Source of the DNA: an uncultured Chitinophaga sp.
Lineage (GTDB): Bacteria; Bacteroidota; Bacteroidia; Chitinophagales; Chitinophagaceae
Length of the DNA stretch: 64,000 bases
Direction: 5' to 3'
Assembly: GCF_902168175.1 (NCBI RefSeq)
Contig: NZ_CABHOU010000092.1
Location: forward strand, 372,001-436,000
Every line of letters begins with the position of its first letter. Position 1 is the first letter of the stretch. Shown here piece after piece: positions 1 to 7,826 of the stretch. The notes under the pieces are model-generated. The model made no database searches. It was not told the DNA's origin and saw only the letters and a program-made list of their open reading frames with translations. Both the position numbers and the translations under genes were made by a program.

Positions 1-2
1 AC

Positions 3-815
3 GGTGAAATAAATCAATCTACCCTCAATGCCCTGAATGTTCCGTTGTCTAAACGCATCCGCCAGATATTGGTGAACATGGAGCGCATTCGCTGGGTGCC
101 GGTTGATCCGGGCGGTAATTACATACTGGTGAACATCCCGGAATTCCGGATGCACGTGTATGAAAACGACCAACTGGCCTGGAGCAGTAACGTGGTGGTA
201 GGCACGCCCGCTAACAGTACGGTGATTTTTAGCCGCGAAATGAAGTATGTGGTGTTTAGTCCTTACTGGAACGTGCCTCCCGGAATATTAGGAAGTGAGG
301 TATTGCCCGGCATTAAACGCAGCACCAGCTACCTTGCCCGGCATAATATGGAAGTGGCCGGCGGCAGTGGGAACGTGATTAGCCCATCTTCTATAAACTG
401 GAGTAAATACACCGCCCGCAACTTCCCTTACATTATCCGCCAGAAGCCGGGCGGCGCCAACTCTCTTGGAAAAGTAAAATTCCTGTTCCCGAACGAATAC
501 AATATCTATTTGCACGATACGCCCTCCAAAGGCCTGTTTGCCGAAACCAAACGCTCTTTCAGCCATGGTTGCATACGTATATCCGAACCACGAAAACTGG
601 CCATTTACCTGCTTCGCAACGACAGCAGCTGGACGGAGAAAAGGATAGATGCAGCCATGAACAGCGCAAAGGAACAGTATGTAACGCTGAAGTACAAACT
701 ACCAGTGTTTATCGGCTACTTTACTGCATGGGTAAGCAGTTCGGGGCAGCTGAACTTCCGCGATGATGTGTATGGTCACGATGCTAAACTCGCCGGCCTC
801 TTATTCGGAAAGTAA
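3..815 (+). CDS. L,D-transpeptidase (YkuD/YcbB type), 5'-truncated by window edge
   Basis: C-terminal part of a murein L,D-transpeptidase, which forms 3-3 cross-links between peptidoglycan stems in the periplasm. The catalytic motif SHGCIRIS is present, with the nucleophilic Cys codon at 570-572. The stretch NMERIRWVP near the visible N-terminus is typical of YcbB/LdtD proteins, where it lies between the peptidoglycan-binding part and the YkuD domain. The frame is open to the left edge with no stop, so the TTG at 45 is probably internal and the true start lies outside the window. The last codons overlap the end of the convergent CPBP gene by about 30 bp. Confidence 0.88.
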   Translation, partial: GEINQSTLNALNVPLSKRIRQILVNMERIRWVPVDPGGNYILVNIPEFRMHVYENDQLAWSSNVVVGTPANSTVIFSREMKYVVFSPYWNVPPGILGSEVLPGIKRSTSYLARHNMEVAGGSGNVISPSSINWSKYTARNFPYIIRQKPGGANSLGKVKFLFPNEYNIYLHDTPSKGLFAETKRSFSHGCIRISEPRKLAIYLLRNDSSWTEKRIDAAMNSAKEQYVTLKYKLPVFIGYFTAWVSSSGQLNFRDDVYGHDAKLAGLLFGK

Positions 816-1581
816 CAGGTAACCGGCCTGCTTCGTTTACCCTTTCCAGTAAGTAATAGCCTAAGGGTAGCAATACGAAGGCGGCTAATACCATGGAAAA
901 GTGCAAACCTCCTTTCCCCAACAGCTCTGCCAGTCCTGCATGCCCCTTTGCCATTACAAACGCCATCGCAATATGGCCCGCCATATGTATAAAGACAGGT
1001 ATGCAGAGGTCGCGGAGTTTTAAGTAAAAGAGCCCGCATAACATAGCAAGCAGGAAGTTGGGAATAATGTATACCGGGTTAAGTGTGGCCACAGCATAAA
1101 TTACGGACGACTGCACCAATGCAAAGGAAGGTGGATATTTTTTGGACAGCGCCTCAAGTATAATGCCCCTGAAAAGTACTTCTTCCAGCAATGGAAGCAG
1201 AAATACAGAGCCGATAATGGCAGGCACCGAGTCGATACGCACGGAGGAGAAGTTAACGGCCTCAAAGGAGGGCAGGGGTATAAGTTTGATGAGTATGTCG
1301 CGCACCACGAACAACGAAAGCGCCATTATCAGCGATAATAAAAGAGCGATTGGCTGAATGCTGACTTTTGTTACCAGGCGGAAGTTTTCGGACTGTGCAG
1401 TAAGCATGTACAGGATAATACCGGCACAGCTTAACAGGTAAGGCCATAACCCTGGTGCTAAAGCCGGGGTAATAAACAATAAGAAAAACGTAGCACTGAA
1501 GATGAACAGGGCAATGTAAAGTTTTACCAGTACAAACCAGGCATACTTAAGTGAAAATCCGTTTTGGCTGTTAACTCGCAT
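784..1581 (-). CDS. CPBP family intramembrane glutamic endopeptidase
   Basis: A 265-residue, very hydrophobic protein with about seven or eight predicted membrane segments. It carries the CPBP (Abi/Rce1-like) signature EEVLFRG at residues 133-139 and a second motif with His199 and His203. These are the expected catalytic Glu-Glu-x3-Arg and His residues of this membrane protease family. Bacterial members have been linked to bacteriocin self-immunity or protein processing, but the substrate here cannot be inferred. It is convergent with the L,D-transpeptidase gene and overlaps its 3' end. It is divergent from ridA across a 205-bp gap. Confidence 0.85.
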   Translation of the reverse strand: MRVNSQNGFSLKYAWFVLVKLYIALFIFSATFFLLFITPALAPGLWPYLLSCAGIILYMLTAQSENFRLVTKVSIQPIALLLSLIMALSLFVVRDILIKLIPLPSFEAVNFSSVRIDSVPAIIGSVFLLPLLEEVLFRGIILEALSKKYPPSFALVQSSVIYAVATLNPVYIIPNFLLAMLCGLFYLKLRDLCIPVFIHMAGHIAMAFVMAKGHAGLAELLGKGGLHFSMVLAAFVLLPLGYYLLERVNEAGRLPVTFRIRGRRV

Positions 1582-1771
1582 ATTAGTATTCGGTATTCGG
1601 CCGGGTTAAGGACAAGAATCTTTCTTAATTGACTAAGGCTAAATTGGGATCGTTTACGAGAATAATCAATTGCAAATTAAGATAAATTTAATGGTACTGC
1701 GAACTGCGACTTTCCACAGGTGCATGTAAAAACATAGACTAAAAATGCATGGAAAGCCGCCGTGAACATGT

Positions 1772-1779
1772 TATTTTTG
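1772..1779 (+). promoter_or_regulatory. Minus-7 promoter element for ridA
   Basis: TATTTTTG matches the Bacteroidota minus-7 consensus TAnnTTTG. Only 7 nt separate it from the ATG at 1787, so the transcript should have almost no leader. No clear minus-33 TTG was found. Confidence 0.5.
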
Positions 1780-1786
1780 CGATATT

Positions 1787-2167
1787 ATGGAAAAACAGAT
1801 CATTAAAACAGATAAGGCCCCGGCGCCTATCGGTCCCTACAACCAGGCGATAAAAGCGGGTAATACGCTTTACATCTCCGGCCAGGTGGCAATAGACCCG
1901 GTAACTAATGAAGTGAAGAAGGGAGATGTGGTGGCAGAATCGCACCTGGTTATGCAGAACCTGCGCGCCATCCTTACCGAAGCCGGTATGACCTTCAGCG
2001 ATGTGGTAAAGAGTACCATCTTTATTATGGATATGGCCGACTTTGCGCAGATTAACGAAGTTTACGGACAGTACTTCGAAGGCAATTACCCTGCCCGCGA
2101 AACAGTACAGGTGGCAGGTTTGCCTAAAGGCGTGAGCGTTGAAATATCTATGATTGCCGTAAAATAG
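1787..2167 (+). CDS. ridA: RidA family enamine/imine deaminase
   Basis: A 126-residue protein of the normal RidA (YjgF/YER057c/UK114) length. RidA is cytosolic and hydrolyses reactive 2-aminoacrylate and other enamine/imine intermediates released by PLP enzymes. The N-terminal APAPIGPYNQAI and ISGQV segments are family hallmarks. The conserved substrate-binding Arg corresponds to R104 (ARETVQVAGLP) and the active-site Glu to E120. The ATG follows a minus-7 box by 7 nt. The next gene starts 40 nt downstream on the same strand, so co-transcription is likely. Family assignment is secure. Confidence 0.95.
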   Translation: MEKQIIKTDKAPAPIGPYNQAIKAGNTLYISGQVAIDPVTNEVKKGDVVAESHLVMQNLRAILTEAGMTFSDVVKSTIFIMDMADFAQINEVYGQYFEGNYPARETVQVAGLPKGVSVEISMIAVK

Positions 2168-2207
2168 GCATATACACCAAATCGATCTTACCTTCAAAAT
2201 TTAGCGC

Positions 2208-2912
2208 ATGAACATCCTTGTCATTGGCGACGAGCGGCGTTGGGAGGAATGGAAGCAAACAGCAGGTGAGGTAGGAATGGAATGGAAAGCGCTGCTTTCC
2301 GAAGTGCGCGATTGGGAACATCACCAACTGGTTATTGACCTTACTTTCGATGAGCATCCGCGGCGGGCGGCAGTTTACCGCGACTTCCCCCACATAACGG
2401 TGTTGGGTAGTATGGTAAAAAGCTCCTGGAGAATGCTGAAGGCTGAGGCTGCAGGTAACGTGGCACTAAATGTAATAGGCTGCAATCTGCTGCCTGGGTT
2501 CATGGGCATGAAGGTAAAAGAAATTACGCTCGCCTTTTCCGAACAGCAGCAGCGCCTGCAACAGGCAATGCAGCAACTGGGATGGACCTACGAAATTGTA
2601 GGCGACCAGGCAGGAATGGTTACGCCACGTGTGGTAAGCATGATCATTAATGAGGCTTATTATGCCGCGGAACAGCAGGTGGCCAGTCGCGGGGATATTG
2701 ATATTTCAATGAAACTGGGTACCAATTACCCTTATGGCCCGTTCGAGTGGTGCGAAAAGATAGGTATTCAGCAGGTGTACGAAGTACTACAGGCTGTTTA
2801 CAGAGAAACGGGCCAGGAACGATACAAGATTTGTGAACTACTGCAGGCCGAATATTTCCAGTATATGAAATCGCTTGCAGCCAACAGGGAAGAGATTGGC
2901 ACTGATACTTAA
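2208..2912 (+). CDS. 3-hydroxyacyl-CoA dehydrogenase family protein with degenerate N-domain
   Basis: A 234-residue protein whose second half (about 90-225) resembles the C-terminal helical domain of 3-hydroxyacyl-CoA dehydrogenases (VTPRVVSMIINEAYYAAE, then NYPYGPFEWCEKIG). That domain forms the dimer interface and part of the acyl-CoA site. The first 90 residues start like a Rossmann fold (MNILVIGDE) but lack the usual GxGxxG, so NAD binding is doubtful. Normal HCDH enzymes have about 280-300 residues. It sits between ridA and tsaB and its end overlaps or abuts the tsaB start. Function is uncertain: it may be a reduced paralogue rather than a beta-oxidation enzyme. Confidence 0.72.
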   Translation: MNILVIGDERRWEEWKQTAGEVGMEWKALLSEVRDWEHHQLVIDLTFDEHPRRAAVYRDFPHITVLGSMVKSSWRMLKAEAAGNVALNVIGCNLLPGFMGMKVKEITLAFSEQQQRLQQAMQQLGWTYEIVGDQAGMVTPRVVSMIINEAYYAAEQQVASRGDIDISMKLGTNYPYGPFEWCEKIGIQQVYEVLQAVYRETGQERYKICELLQAEYFQYMKSLAANREEIGTDT

Positions 2913-3573
2913 CATTGATACCGCAACCAGCATAGGTTCAGTTTGTCTTGCTAAAGACGGAGAGGTACTGCATACCATCAGGAATGCCGAACAGAAGGAC
3001 CATGCGGCAAAGCTTCCTTTATTCGTGCAGGAAATACTGCAAACTGCCGGTATTACCGCCGCTTCTCTTGATGCTATTGCCGTAAGCGCAGGGCCGGGTT
3101 CTTATACAGGACTTCGTGTAAGCGCGGCCACAGCGAAAGGACTTTGTTACGCCTGGAAGAAACCTTTGATCGCGGTAAGTACATTAAAGATGATGGCCAA
3201 CGGCCTCATCACAGCCATGGGCAATACTAACAGCCTGTATTGCCCAATGATAGATGCGCGCAGGATGGAAGTATTTACAGCGGTTTACGATGCGCAGTTA
3301 ACTCCTTTGCTTGCGCCGCAGCCACTGGTGCTGGATGCATCATCTTATAACACCTGGTTAAGCACACACGAAATATACTTTTTTGGCGATGGCACCCCCA
3401 AATGGCAACCTTTAATGGAGGGCCAGCCCAACGCAAAATTCCCCCAATACGAGATTTCTGTTGCACATATGGCAACTTTAGCTGATAAGTCATTCATTAA
3501 TAATGACTTCGAAGACCTTGCCTATTTTGCCCCTCATTACCTGAAAGCCTTTTTCCATCCGGGTAGCAAATAA
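2896..3573 (+). CDS. tsaB: tRNA threonylcarbamoyladenosine biosynthesis protein TsaB
   Basis: TsaB is the inactive ASKHA-fold partner of TsaD in the complex that makes t6A at position 37 of ANN-decoding tRNAs. Diagnostic segments are LILNIDTATSIGSVCL at the N-terminus and VSAGPGSYTGLRVSAATAKGLC, which matches the family's GPGSFTGLR motif. The frame is open back to a TTG at 2875, inside the preceding gene. I prefer the TTG at 2896 because it places the conserved strand at residue 2 and follows the purine-rich AGGGAAGAGA. Either way the start overlaps the dehydrogenase-like gene, which suggests translational coupling. Confidence 0.9.
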   Translation: MALILNIDTATSIGSVCLAKDGEVLHTIRNAEQKDHAAKLPLFVQEILQTAGITAASLDAIAVSAGPGSYTGLRVSAATAKGLCYAWKKPLIAVSTLKMMANGLITAMGNTNSLYCPMIDARRMEVFTAVYDAQLTPLLAPQPLVLDASSYNTWLSTHEIYFFGDGTPKWQPLMEGQPNAKFPQYEISVAHMATLADKSFINNDFEDLAYFAPHYLKAFFHPGSK

Positions 3574-3684
3574 GTACTATTCCCCAAAGTCATGAAATTG
3601 TCAAAACATGCGATTTTGGCAAGTATTCGGGCTTATATATTAAAAAAGAAGGTATAGAAATTTTTTTTATTGTGAGTAATATTA

Positions 3685-3692
3685 TAATTTTG
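3685..3692 (+). promoter_or_regulatory. Minus-7 promoter element upstream of the ArsR-type gene
   Basis: TAATTTTG matches TAnnTTTG exactly, inside an AT-rich stretch with T-runs 20 nt upstream. It would give a leader of about 85 nt before the ATG at 3784. Confidence 0.45.
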
Positions 3693-3783
3693 TGTAATCA
3701 ATATCCGAGATTGTTTTCTAACAGTCGCGTTTTTACTGTCCGTTGATCCCTGTCATTTCATTATTATTTAAAATTATTTTGCG

Positions 3784-4143
3784 ATGGAAAAAACATTATT
3801 AACTACCTCTTCTAATACTCTTATTATTTCTAGGGGTAACAATGAAAAAGATCAGATCAAATTGGATTACATTGCCGTTAAAAAGGCAGCAATGGTACTG
3901 AGGGCCATCAACCATAAGCTGCGCCAGCAGATGATCAAACTGTTGGAAGATCACAAACGCATGACTGTAACTGAGATCTACGTAAAATTACGCCTTGAGC
4001 AGTCGGTTGCTTCGCAGCACCTGGCGATCCTCAGAAGAGCAGGTATCGTTATCACAGAGCGTGATGGCAAGTTTATCCATTATACCATCAACAAGCAACG
4101 CATAGCTGAAGTAGCTAAGTTTGTTGAAGAGTTGGTAGGTTAA
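3784..4143 (+). CDS. ArsR/SmtB-type winged-helix transcriptional regulator, cysteine-free
   Basis: A 119-residue DNA-binding protein. The segment from about 50 to 105 (LRQQMIKLLEDH, then EIYVKLRLEQSVASQHLAILRRAGIV, then GKFIHYTIN) is a classic ArsR winged helix-turn-helix. The first 30 residues are an unusual polar extension. There is no cysteine anywhere, so the thiol metal site (ELCVCDL type) and the two-Cys persulfide switch of SqrR/BigR are both absent. Its ligand is unknown. A terminator follows, so it is transcribed separately from the persulfide dioxygenase gene although the two are adjacent. Confidence 0.85.
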   Translation: MEKTLLTTSSNTLIISRGNNEKDQIKLDYIAVKKAAMVLRAINHKLRQQMIKLLEDHKRMTVTEIYVKLRLEQSVASQHLAILRRAGIVITERDGKFIHYTINKQRIAEVAKFVEELVG

Positions 4144-4184
4144 TATCTTTTTCGAAACCGCTTTCTGCGGGGCCAAACATATTG

Positions 4185-4220
4185 AAGGCTTTCTCACTCC
4201 GGTGAGAGGGCCTTTTTTGT
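4185..4220 (+). terminator. Rho-independent terminator after the ArsR-type gene
   Basis: An imperfect stem AAGGC.TTCTCAC / GTGAGAG.GCCTT with a tccg loop is followed by TTTTTTGTTTT. Confidence 0.75.
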
Positions 4221-4316
4221 TTTGGGCTGCCTATGGGTGTATTGATTTTACTCATATCCCCGCATAGGGTTTATTCGTAACTTCATGCCTCCCGGGGCGT
4301 TCCGGGGGAGATTTAT

Positions 4317-4324
4317 TAACTTTG
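4317..4324 (+). promoter_or_regulatory. Minus-7 promoter element for the CstB-like gene
   Basis: TAACTTTG matches TAnnTTTG exactly. The ATG at 4340 lies 15 nt downstream, which gives a short leader. No convincing minus-33 element was seen. Confidence 0.45.
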
Positions 4325-4339
4325 TGAAAATCAAAAACC

Positions 4340-5743
4340 ATGTTCATTAAGCAGTTATATACGAGCTGCCTGTCAGAAGCTGCATATTTTATTGAATCTG
4401 ACGGTGTAGCAGCCGTAATAGATCCTTTACGCGATATTGAGGTTTATCTCGATCTGGCGAAGGAACGCAATGCCACCATTAAATACATCTTTGAGACACA
4501 CTTTCACGCCGACTTCGTTTCCGGTCACCTCGACCTTGCCGCTGCCACTAAAGCGCCGATCGTATACGGCCCCGATACCGTAGCGGGCTTCGATTTTCAT
4601 AAAGCTGCCGATGGCGAGGTGTTTAACATCGGAAAATTAACGATCACTGCACTACATACGCCAGGGCATACACTGGAAAGTACCTGCTACCTGTTAAAGG
4701 ATGAAAGCGGTGCCGACCATGCTGTGTTTACGGGCGACACCCTTTTTGTGGGTGATGTGGGCCGTCCCGACCTGTTTAGCGGTAACCTTGAAAAGGAAGA
4801 GCTGGCAGCTATGCTGTTTGATTCATTGCAGAACAAGATCAAAACACTGGGCGATAACGTACTGGTATACCCGGCGCACGGGCCCGGATCGGCTTGTGGC
4901 AAAAACCTGGGGCCAAACACTTCCAGTACTATTGGTGAAGAGAAGAATACGAACTATGCATTGAAAGCGGAAGATAAAGGCGCTTTCATACGGGAACTGA
5001 CTACTGGCCTGGCCACTCCGCCCCAGTACTTCCCCATCAACGCAAAAATTAATAAAGAAGGTTACGACGCGCTGAATAACGTGATGGAAAAAGCGAATGT
5101 GGCGTTATCTATCCCCGACTTCAAAAAGAAAGTGAAAGACGGCGCGGTAATATTGGATACCCGCAATGCGAACCTCTTTACCGAAGGTTTTGTACCAGGT
5201 TCCATCAGCATTGGCCTCGAAGGCCGTTTTGCAGAATGGGCCGGCAGCCTGTTGCCTTTCGACCTGCCAATGGTGTTAGTTACCGATCAGGGTAAGGAAG
5301 AAGAAACGATCATTCGCCTTGCCCGCGTGGGACTGGATAAGGTGGAAGGTTTCCTGGCCGGCGGATTTGAAGCCTGGCAGGCAGCTGGTGAGCGCATCGA
5401 CCTTATTATCACTATCGATCCGGATGAACTGGCGATGGACATTCCACACGATCCTCAGCTGGTGGTAGTAGATGTTCGTAAACCCGCGGAGTTTGCGGAT
5501 GGTCACCTGACAGCCGCTATCAACTTAACTTTAAGTGATATGGCCGACCCCGGTAACCTGGGCGATTTCGAAGACAATCACAACCTATACGTACATTGCG
5601 CCGGCGGTTACCGTAGCGTAATTGCCTGCTCTTTGCTGAAAAGGGAAGGTATACACAACCTGCGTAATGTTGCAGGCGGTTATGGTAAGTTGAAAGAAAC
5701 CAAAGGCATCGAAACCGTTCAGGAAAAGAACGTGCTGAACTAA
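4340..5743 (+). CDS. CstB-like persulfide dioxygenase with pseudorhodanese and rhodanese domains
   Basis: A 467-residue three-domain protein of sulfide detoxification. Residues 1-230 are a metallo-beta-lactamase-fold persulfide dioxygenase with THFHADFVSGH (H54, H56, D58), H110 and TGDTLF (D133). Residues about 255-350 are a rhodanese fold without a catalytic Cys: the active loop reads TDQGKEEE. Residues about 360-460 are a second rhodanese with C420 in VHCAGGYRS. This order matches Staphylococcus aureus CstB, which oxidises low-molecular-weight persulfides to thiosulfate. A cytosolic location is likely, since there is no signal peptide. It is flanked by terminators, so it is probably monocistronic. 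Confidence 0.88.
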   Translation: MFIKQLYTSCLSEAAYFIESDGVAAVIDPLRDIEVYLDLAKERNATIKYIFETHFHADFVSGHLDLAAATKAPIVYGPDTVAGFDFHKAADGEVFNIGKLTITALHTPGHTLESTCYLLKDESGADHAVFTGDTLFVGDVGRPDLFSGNLEKEELAAMLFDSLQNKIKTLGDNVLVYPAHGPGSACGKNLGPNTSSTIGEEKNTNYALKAEDKGAFIRELTTGLATPPQYFPINAKINKEGYDALNNVMEKANVALSIPDFKKKVKDGAVILDTRNANLFTEGFVPGSISIGLEGRFAEWAGSLLPFDLPMVLVTDQGKEEETIIRLARVGLDKVEGFLAGGFEAWQAAGERIDLIITIDPDELAMDIPHDPQLVVVDVRKPAEFADGHLTAAINLTLSDMADPGNLGDFEDNHNLYVHCAGGYRSVIACSLLKREGIHNLRNVAGGYGKLKETKGIETVQEKNVLN

Positions 5744-5767
5744 AAGTGCATCACCTCAAATTAATAG

Positions 5768-5800
5768 AAAAAGCAGGACTAGCTATTGGTCCTGCTTTTT
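5768..5800 (+). terminator. Rho-independent terminator after the CstB-like gene
   Basis: A perfect 12-bp stem AAAAAGCAGGAC / GTCCTGCTTTTT with a 9-nt loop. The A/T ends make it usable on either strand, but it serves the upstream plus-strand gene. Confidence 0.85.
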
Positions 5801-5957
5801 ATTGCATGCTCATGAATCAGATACGTATGTAAGAATCAATTATATCACAAATATATTAATTATTTTATATTCTATATACATCTGCGCAACAATTATTTAA
5901 ACAAGTAAAATTGAACTCTCTGGCTCGTGATTTGTTTCCTAGTTATAAAAATTCACC

Positions 5958-6452
5958 ATGAAAAACAGATCCATTTTATTCGCCTGTCTTATCACGATCG
6001 GGCTTGTTTCCTGCGGTCCTAATGACACTAAGATCAAACAGGAGGTTTCAGAAAAACTGGCAGCCAGTGCCCCTACCGCTACTGCAGATGTAGCTAAGGG
6101 AGTTGTAACCCTCAGCGGCGAAGTGCCGGACGATGCCACCAGAACTGCTGCGGAGGATGGCGCCAAATCTGTTAAAGGGGTAAAGTCGGTAACCAATAAC
6201 ATTGTAGTAACTCCTGCAGAAGTACTTGCCCCCCCGCCACCGCCAGTAGAAATTAGCCCGGACGATAAAATCCGTATGAGCGTAGATTCATCGCTTAATG
6301 CTTCTGGCATTACCGGCGTAACCGTAACGGTAATAAATGGAGAAGTAACGCTGGCCGGTGAAGTAACTAAAGACGATCTTAAGAAAGCCAGGCAGGCAGC
6401 CGATCAGTCTAAACCCAAAAAAGTGATCAATAACCTCACCGTGAAGAAATAA
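5958..6452 (+). CDS. BON domain lipoprotein
   Basis: A 164-residue secreted lipoprotein. The N-terminus is a type II signal peptide with lipobox LVSC. Two BON domains follow (about 25-75 and 95-160), each with the VTLSGEVPD or VTLAGEVTKDD turn and a VKSVTNNI-type end strand, separated by a proline-rich linker (PPPPPVE). BON domains bind membranes or other envelope components. Homologues such as OsmY and Kbp are stress-related. The next gene, also carrying a BON-like domain, starts 27 nt downstream, so the pair is probably one envelope-stress operon. Confidence 0.85.
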   Translation: MKNRSILFACLITIGLVSCGPNDTKIKQEVSEKLAASAPTATADVAKGVVTLSGEVPDDATRTAAEDGAKSVKGVKSVTNNIVVTPAEVLAPPPPPVEISPDDKIRMSVDSSLNASGITGVTVTVINGEVTLAGEVTKDDLKKARQAADQSKPKKVINNLTVKK

Positions 6453-6479
6453 TACTGTAAACTATTTAAATGTAATCCC

Positions 6480-6863
6480 ATGGCTTTAAAAGATAAGTAT
6501 GCAGATATTATTCTGCAGGCAAACAGCGCCGGTGTAGCCAACTTACAGGCTACCGAGCAGGAAGGCGTGCTGTATATTACCGGTACTGCGCCCAGCACCG
6601 CCGCTAAAGATCAGGTATGGACAGCTTTCGAAAAGCTGGACCCGGAATACCGTGCTTCCGACATTGTATTAAACATCAGCCTGGCAGAGGGAGCGGCCGG
6701 CCAAACATCGGAATATGAAGTGAAGTCTGGCGACAACCTGAGCAAAATTGCGAAGAACTATCCGGGTGTTTCCTGGAAAGATATATTCGAGGCAAATAAA
6801 GATCAGATCAAAGATCCAAATCTTATTCACCCCGGCCAAAAGCTGAAGATCCCAACTGTTTGA
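6480..6863 (+). CDS. BON-LysM protein (Kbp/YgaU-like)
   Basis: A 127-residue protein with an N-terminal BON-like domain (about 1-70) and a C-terminal LysM domain (about 78-127: [18 protein letters not shown] ending HPGQKLKIP). The domain order and length are those of E. coli Kbp (YgaU), a cytoplasmic potassium-binding protein, although other LysM proteins bind peptidoglycan. No signal peptide is visible, which favours the Kbp-like reading. It follows the BON lipoprotein gene by 27 nt and ends at a shared bidirectional terminator. Confidence 0.85.
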   Translation: MALKDKYADIILQANSAGVANLQATEQEGVLYITGTAPSTAAKDQVWTAFEKLDPEYRASDIVLNISLAEGAAGQTSEYEVKSGDNLSKIAKNYPGVSWKDIFEANKDQIKDPNLIHPGQKLKIPTV

Positions 6864-6880
6864 GGATGCATGCGCGATAG

Positions 6881-6910
6881 AAAAAGCCCCGGCAGTCGTC
6901 GGGGCTTTTT
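6881..6910. terminator. Bidirectional terminator between convergent genes
   Basis: A perfect inverted repeat with arms AAAAAGCCCCG and CGGGGCTTTTT and a short loop. Its A- and T-runs allow termination from both the BON-LysM gene (plus) and the acyltransferase gene (minus). Confidence 0.88.
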
Positions 6911-6916
6911 AATGAG

Positions 6917-7795
6917 TTACACTTCCGTTTCTCCCGGAATATATTGGTGTTTCCAGCGGCGGTGGCTCCAAACCCAGCCCTCTGGCTGCTCGCGTATGTT
7001 CTTTTCCAGGTAGTTCACAAAGTGGCCTGTAATCTCCCGTTCCTGCGTTTGCGCGGGGTGGTCGTAAGCCAGTTCCAGTCTGGCTTCGTAGTAGCCCCTT
7101 TTTATTTTACGGATGTCAACAAACACGACTGGTATATCGTTCCGCCTGGCCGACATTTCGGGGCCTTTGTAGAACAATGTTTTTTGGTGGAGGAAGTCGA
7201 ACCAGAAGGCACGGCGGCGTTTGCCGGGGTTTTGGTCGGCTACCAGTGCAATAAGGTATTGTTTATCGTGCCATCGCGCCATGGCATTGCGCATATCTTT
7301 AGCAGATATAAGGATGCTGCCGAACTTTTCGCGGAAGTGGCGAAACATGCGGTCGGCGGGCTTGCTCGCCAGCGGCATATACACCACCAGGAAAGGATAA
7401 TCGACACCCTGCATACAAAACAGGTTCGCCCATTCCCAGTTGAAATTGTGACCCAGGTGTAGCTGGCAGCTCCTGCCTGTTTTATAAAGTTCCTGTAATA
7501 CAGTGAGGTCACACTTGAAGCGTTTTTGCAACTCCGCTTTGCTCATGGTCAGCAGCTTCATGGTTTCTACCATCATGTCGGTAAGATTGTGGAAATACGT
7601 TCTGGCAAGGTGTGTGATCTCCTGCTCCGTTTTTTCAGGGAAAGATTTACGCAGGTTTTCGAATACGGTCCTTTTCCGGTAAGCGACCACATAATACATC
7701 ATTACATAAAGAAAGTCGCTGAACAGGTATAATACTGGAAATGGCAGCAGGGAAAAACCGTACGAAACGAACATCATCAGGTAATACATACACAC
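6917..7795 (-). CDS. Lysophospholipid/lipid A acyltransferase (LpxL/HtrB family)
   Basis: A 292-residue membrane-anchored acyltransferase. An N-terminal hydrophobic segment (about 1-35) precedes the HxxxxE motif in LGHNFNWEWAN, which is the catalytic pair of the LpxL/HtrB/MsbB family. A second family block is PGKRRRAFWFDFLHQKTLFYKGPEMSARRNDIPVVF (given in part). It probably adds a secondary acyl chain to lipid A at the inner membrane, although related enzymes acylate other lipids such as ornithine or flavolipids. The gene lies 31 nt downstream of nadB on the same strand and ends at the bidirectional terminator. Confidence 0.85.
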   Translation of the reverse strand: MCMYYLMMFVSYGFSLLPFPVLYLFSDFLYVMMYYVVAYRKRTVFENLRKSFPEKTEQEITHLARTYFHNLTDMMVETMKLLTMSKAELQKRFKCDLTVLQELYKTGRSCQLHLGHNFNWEWANLFCMQGVDYPFLVVYMPLASKPADRMFRHFREKFGSILISAKDMRNAMARWHDKQYLIALVADQNPGKRRRAFWFDFLHQKTLFYKGPEMSARRNDIPVVFVDIRKIKRGYYEARLELAYDHPAQTQEREITGHFVNYLEKNIREQPEGWVWSHRRWKHQYIPGETEV

Positions 7796-7826
7796 TCAGT
7801 TACGGGAGAAGCTTGCTCCGCTTTAT

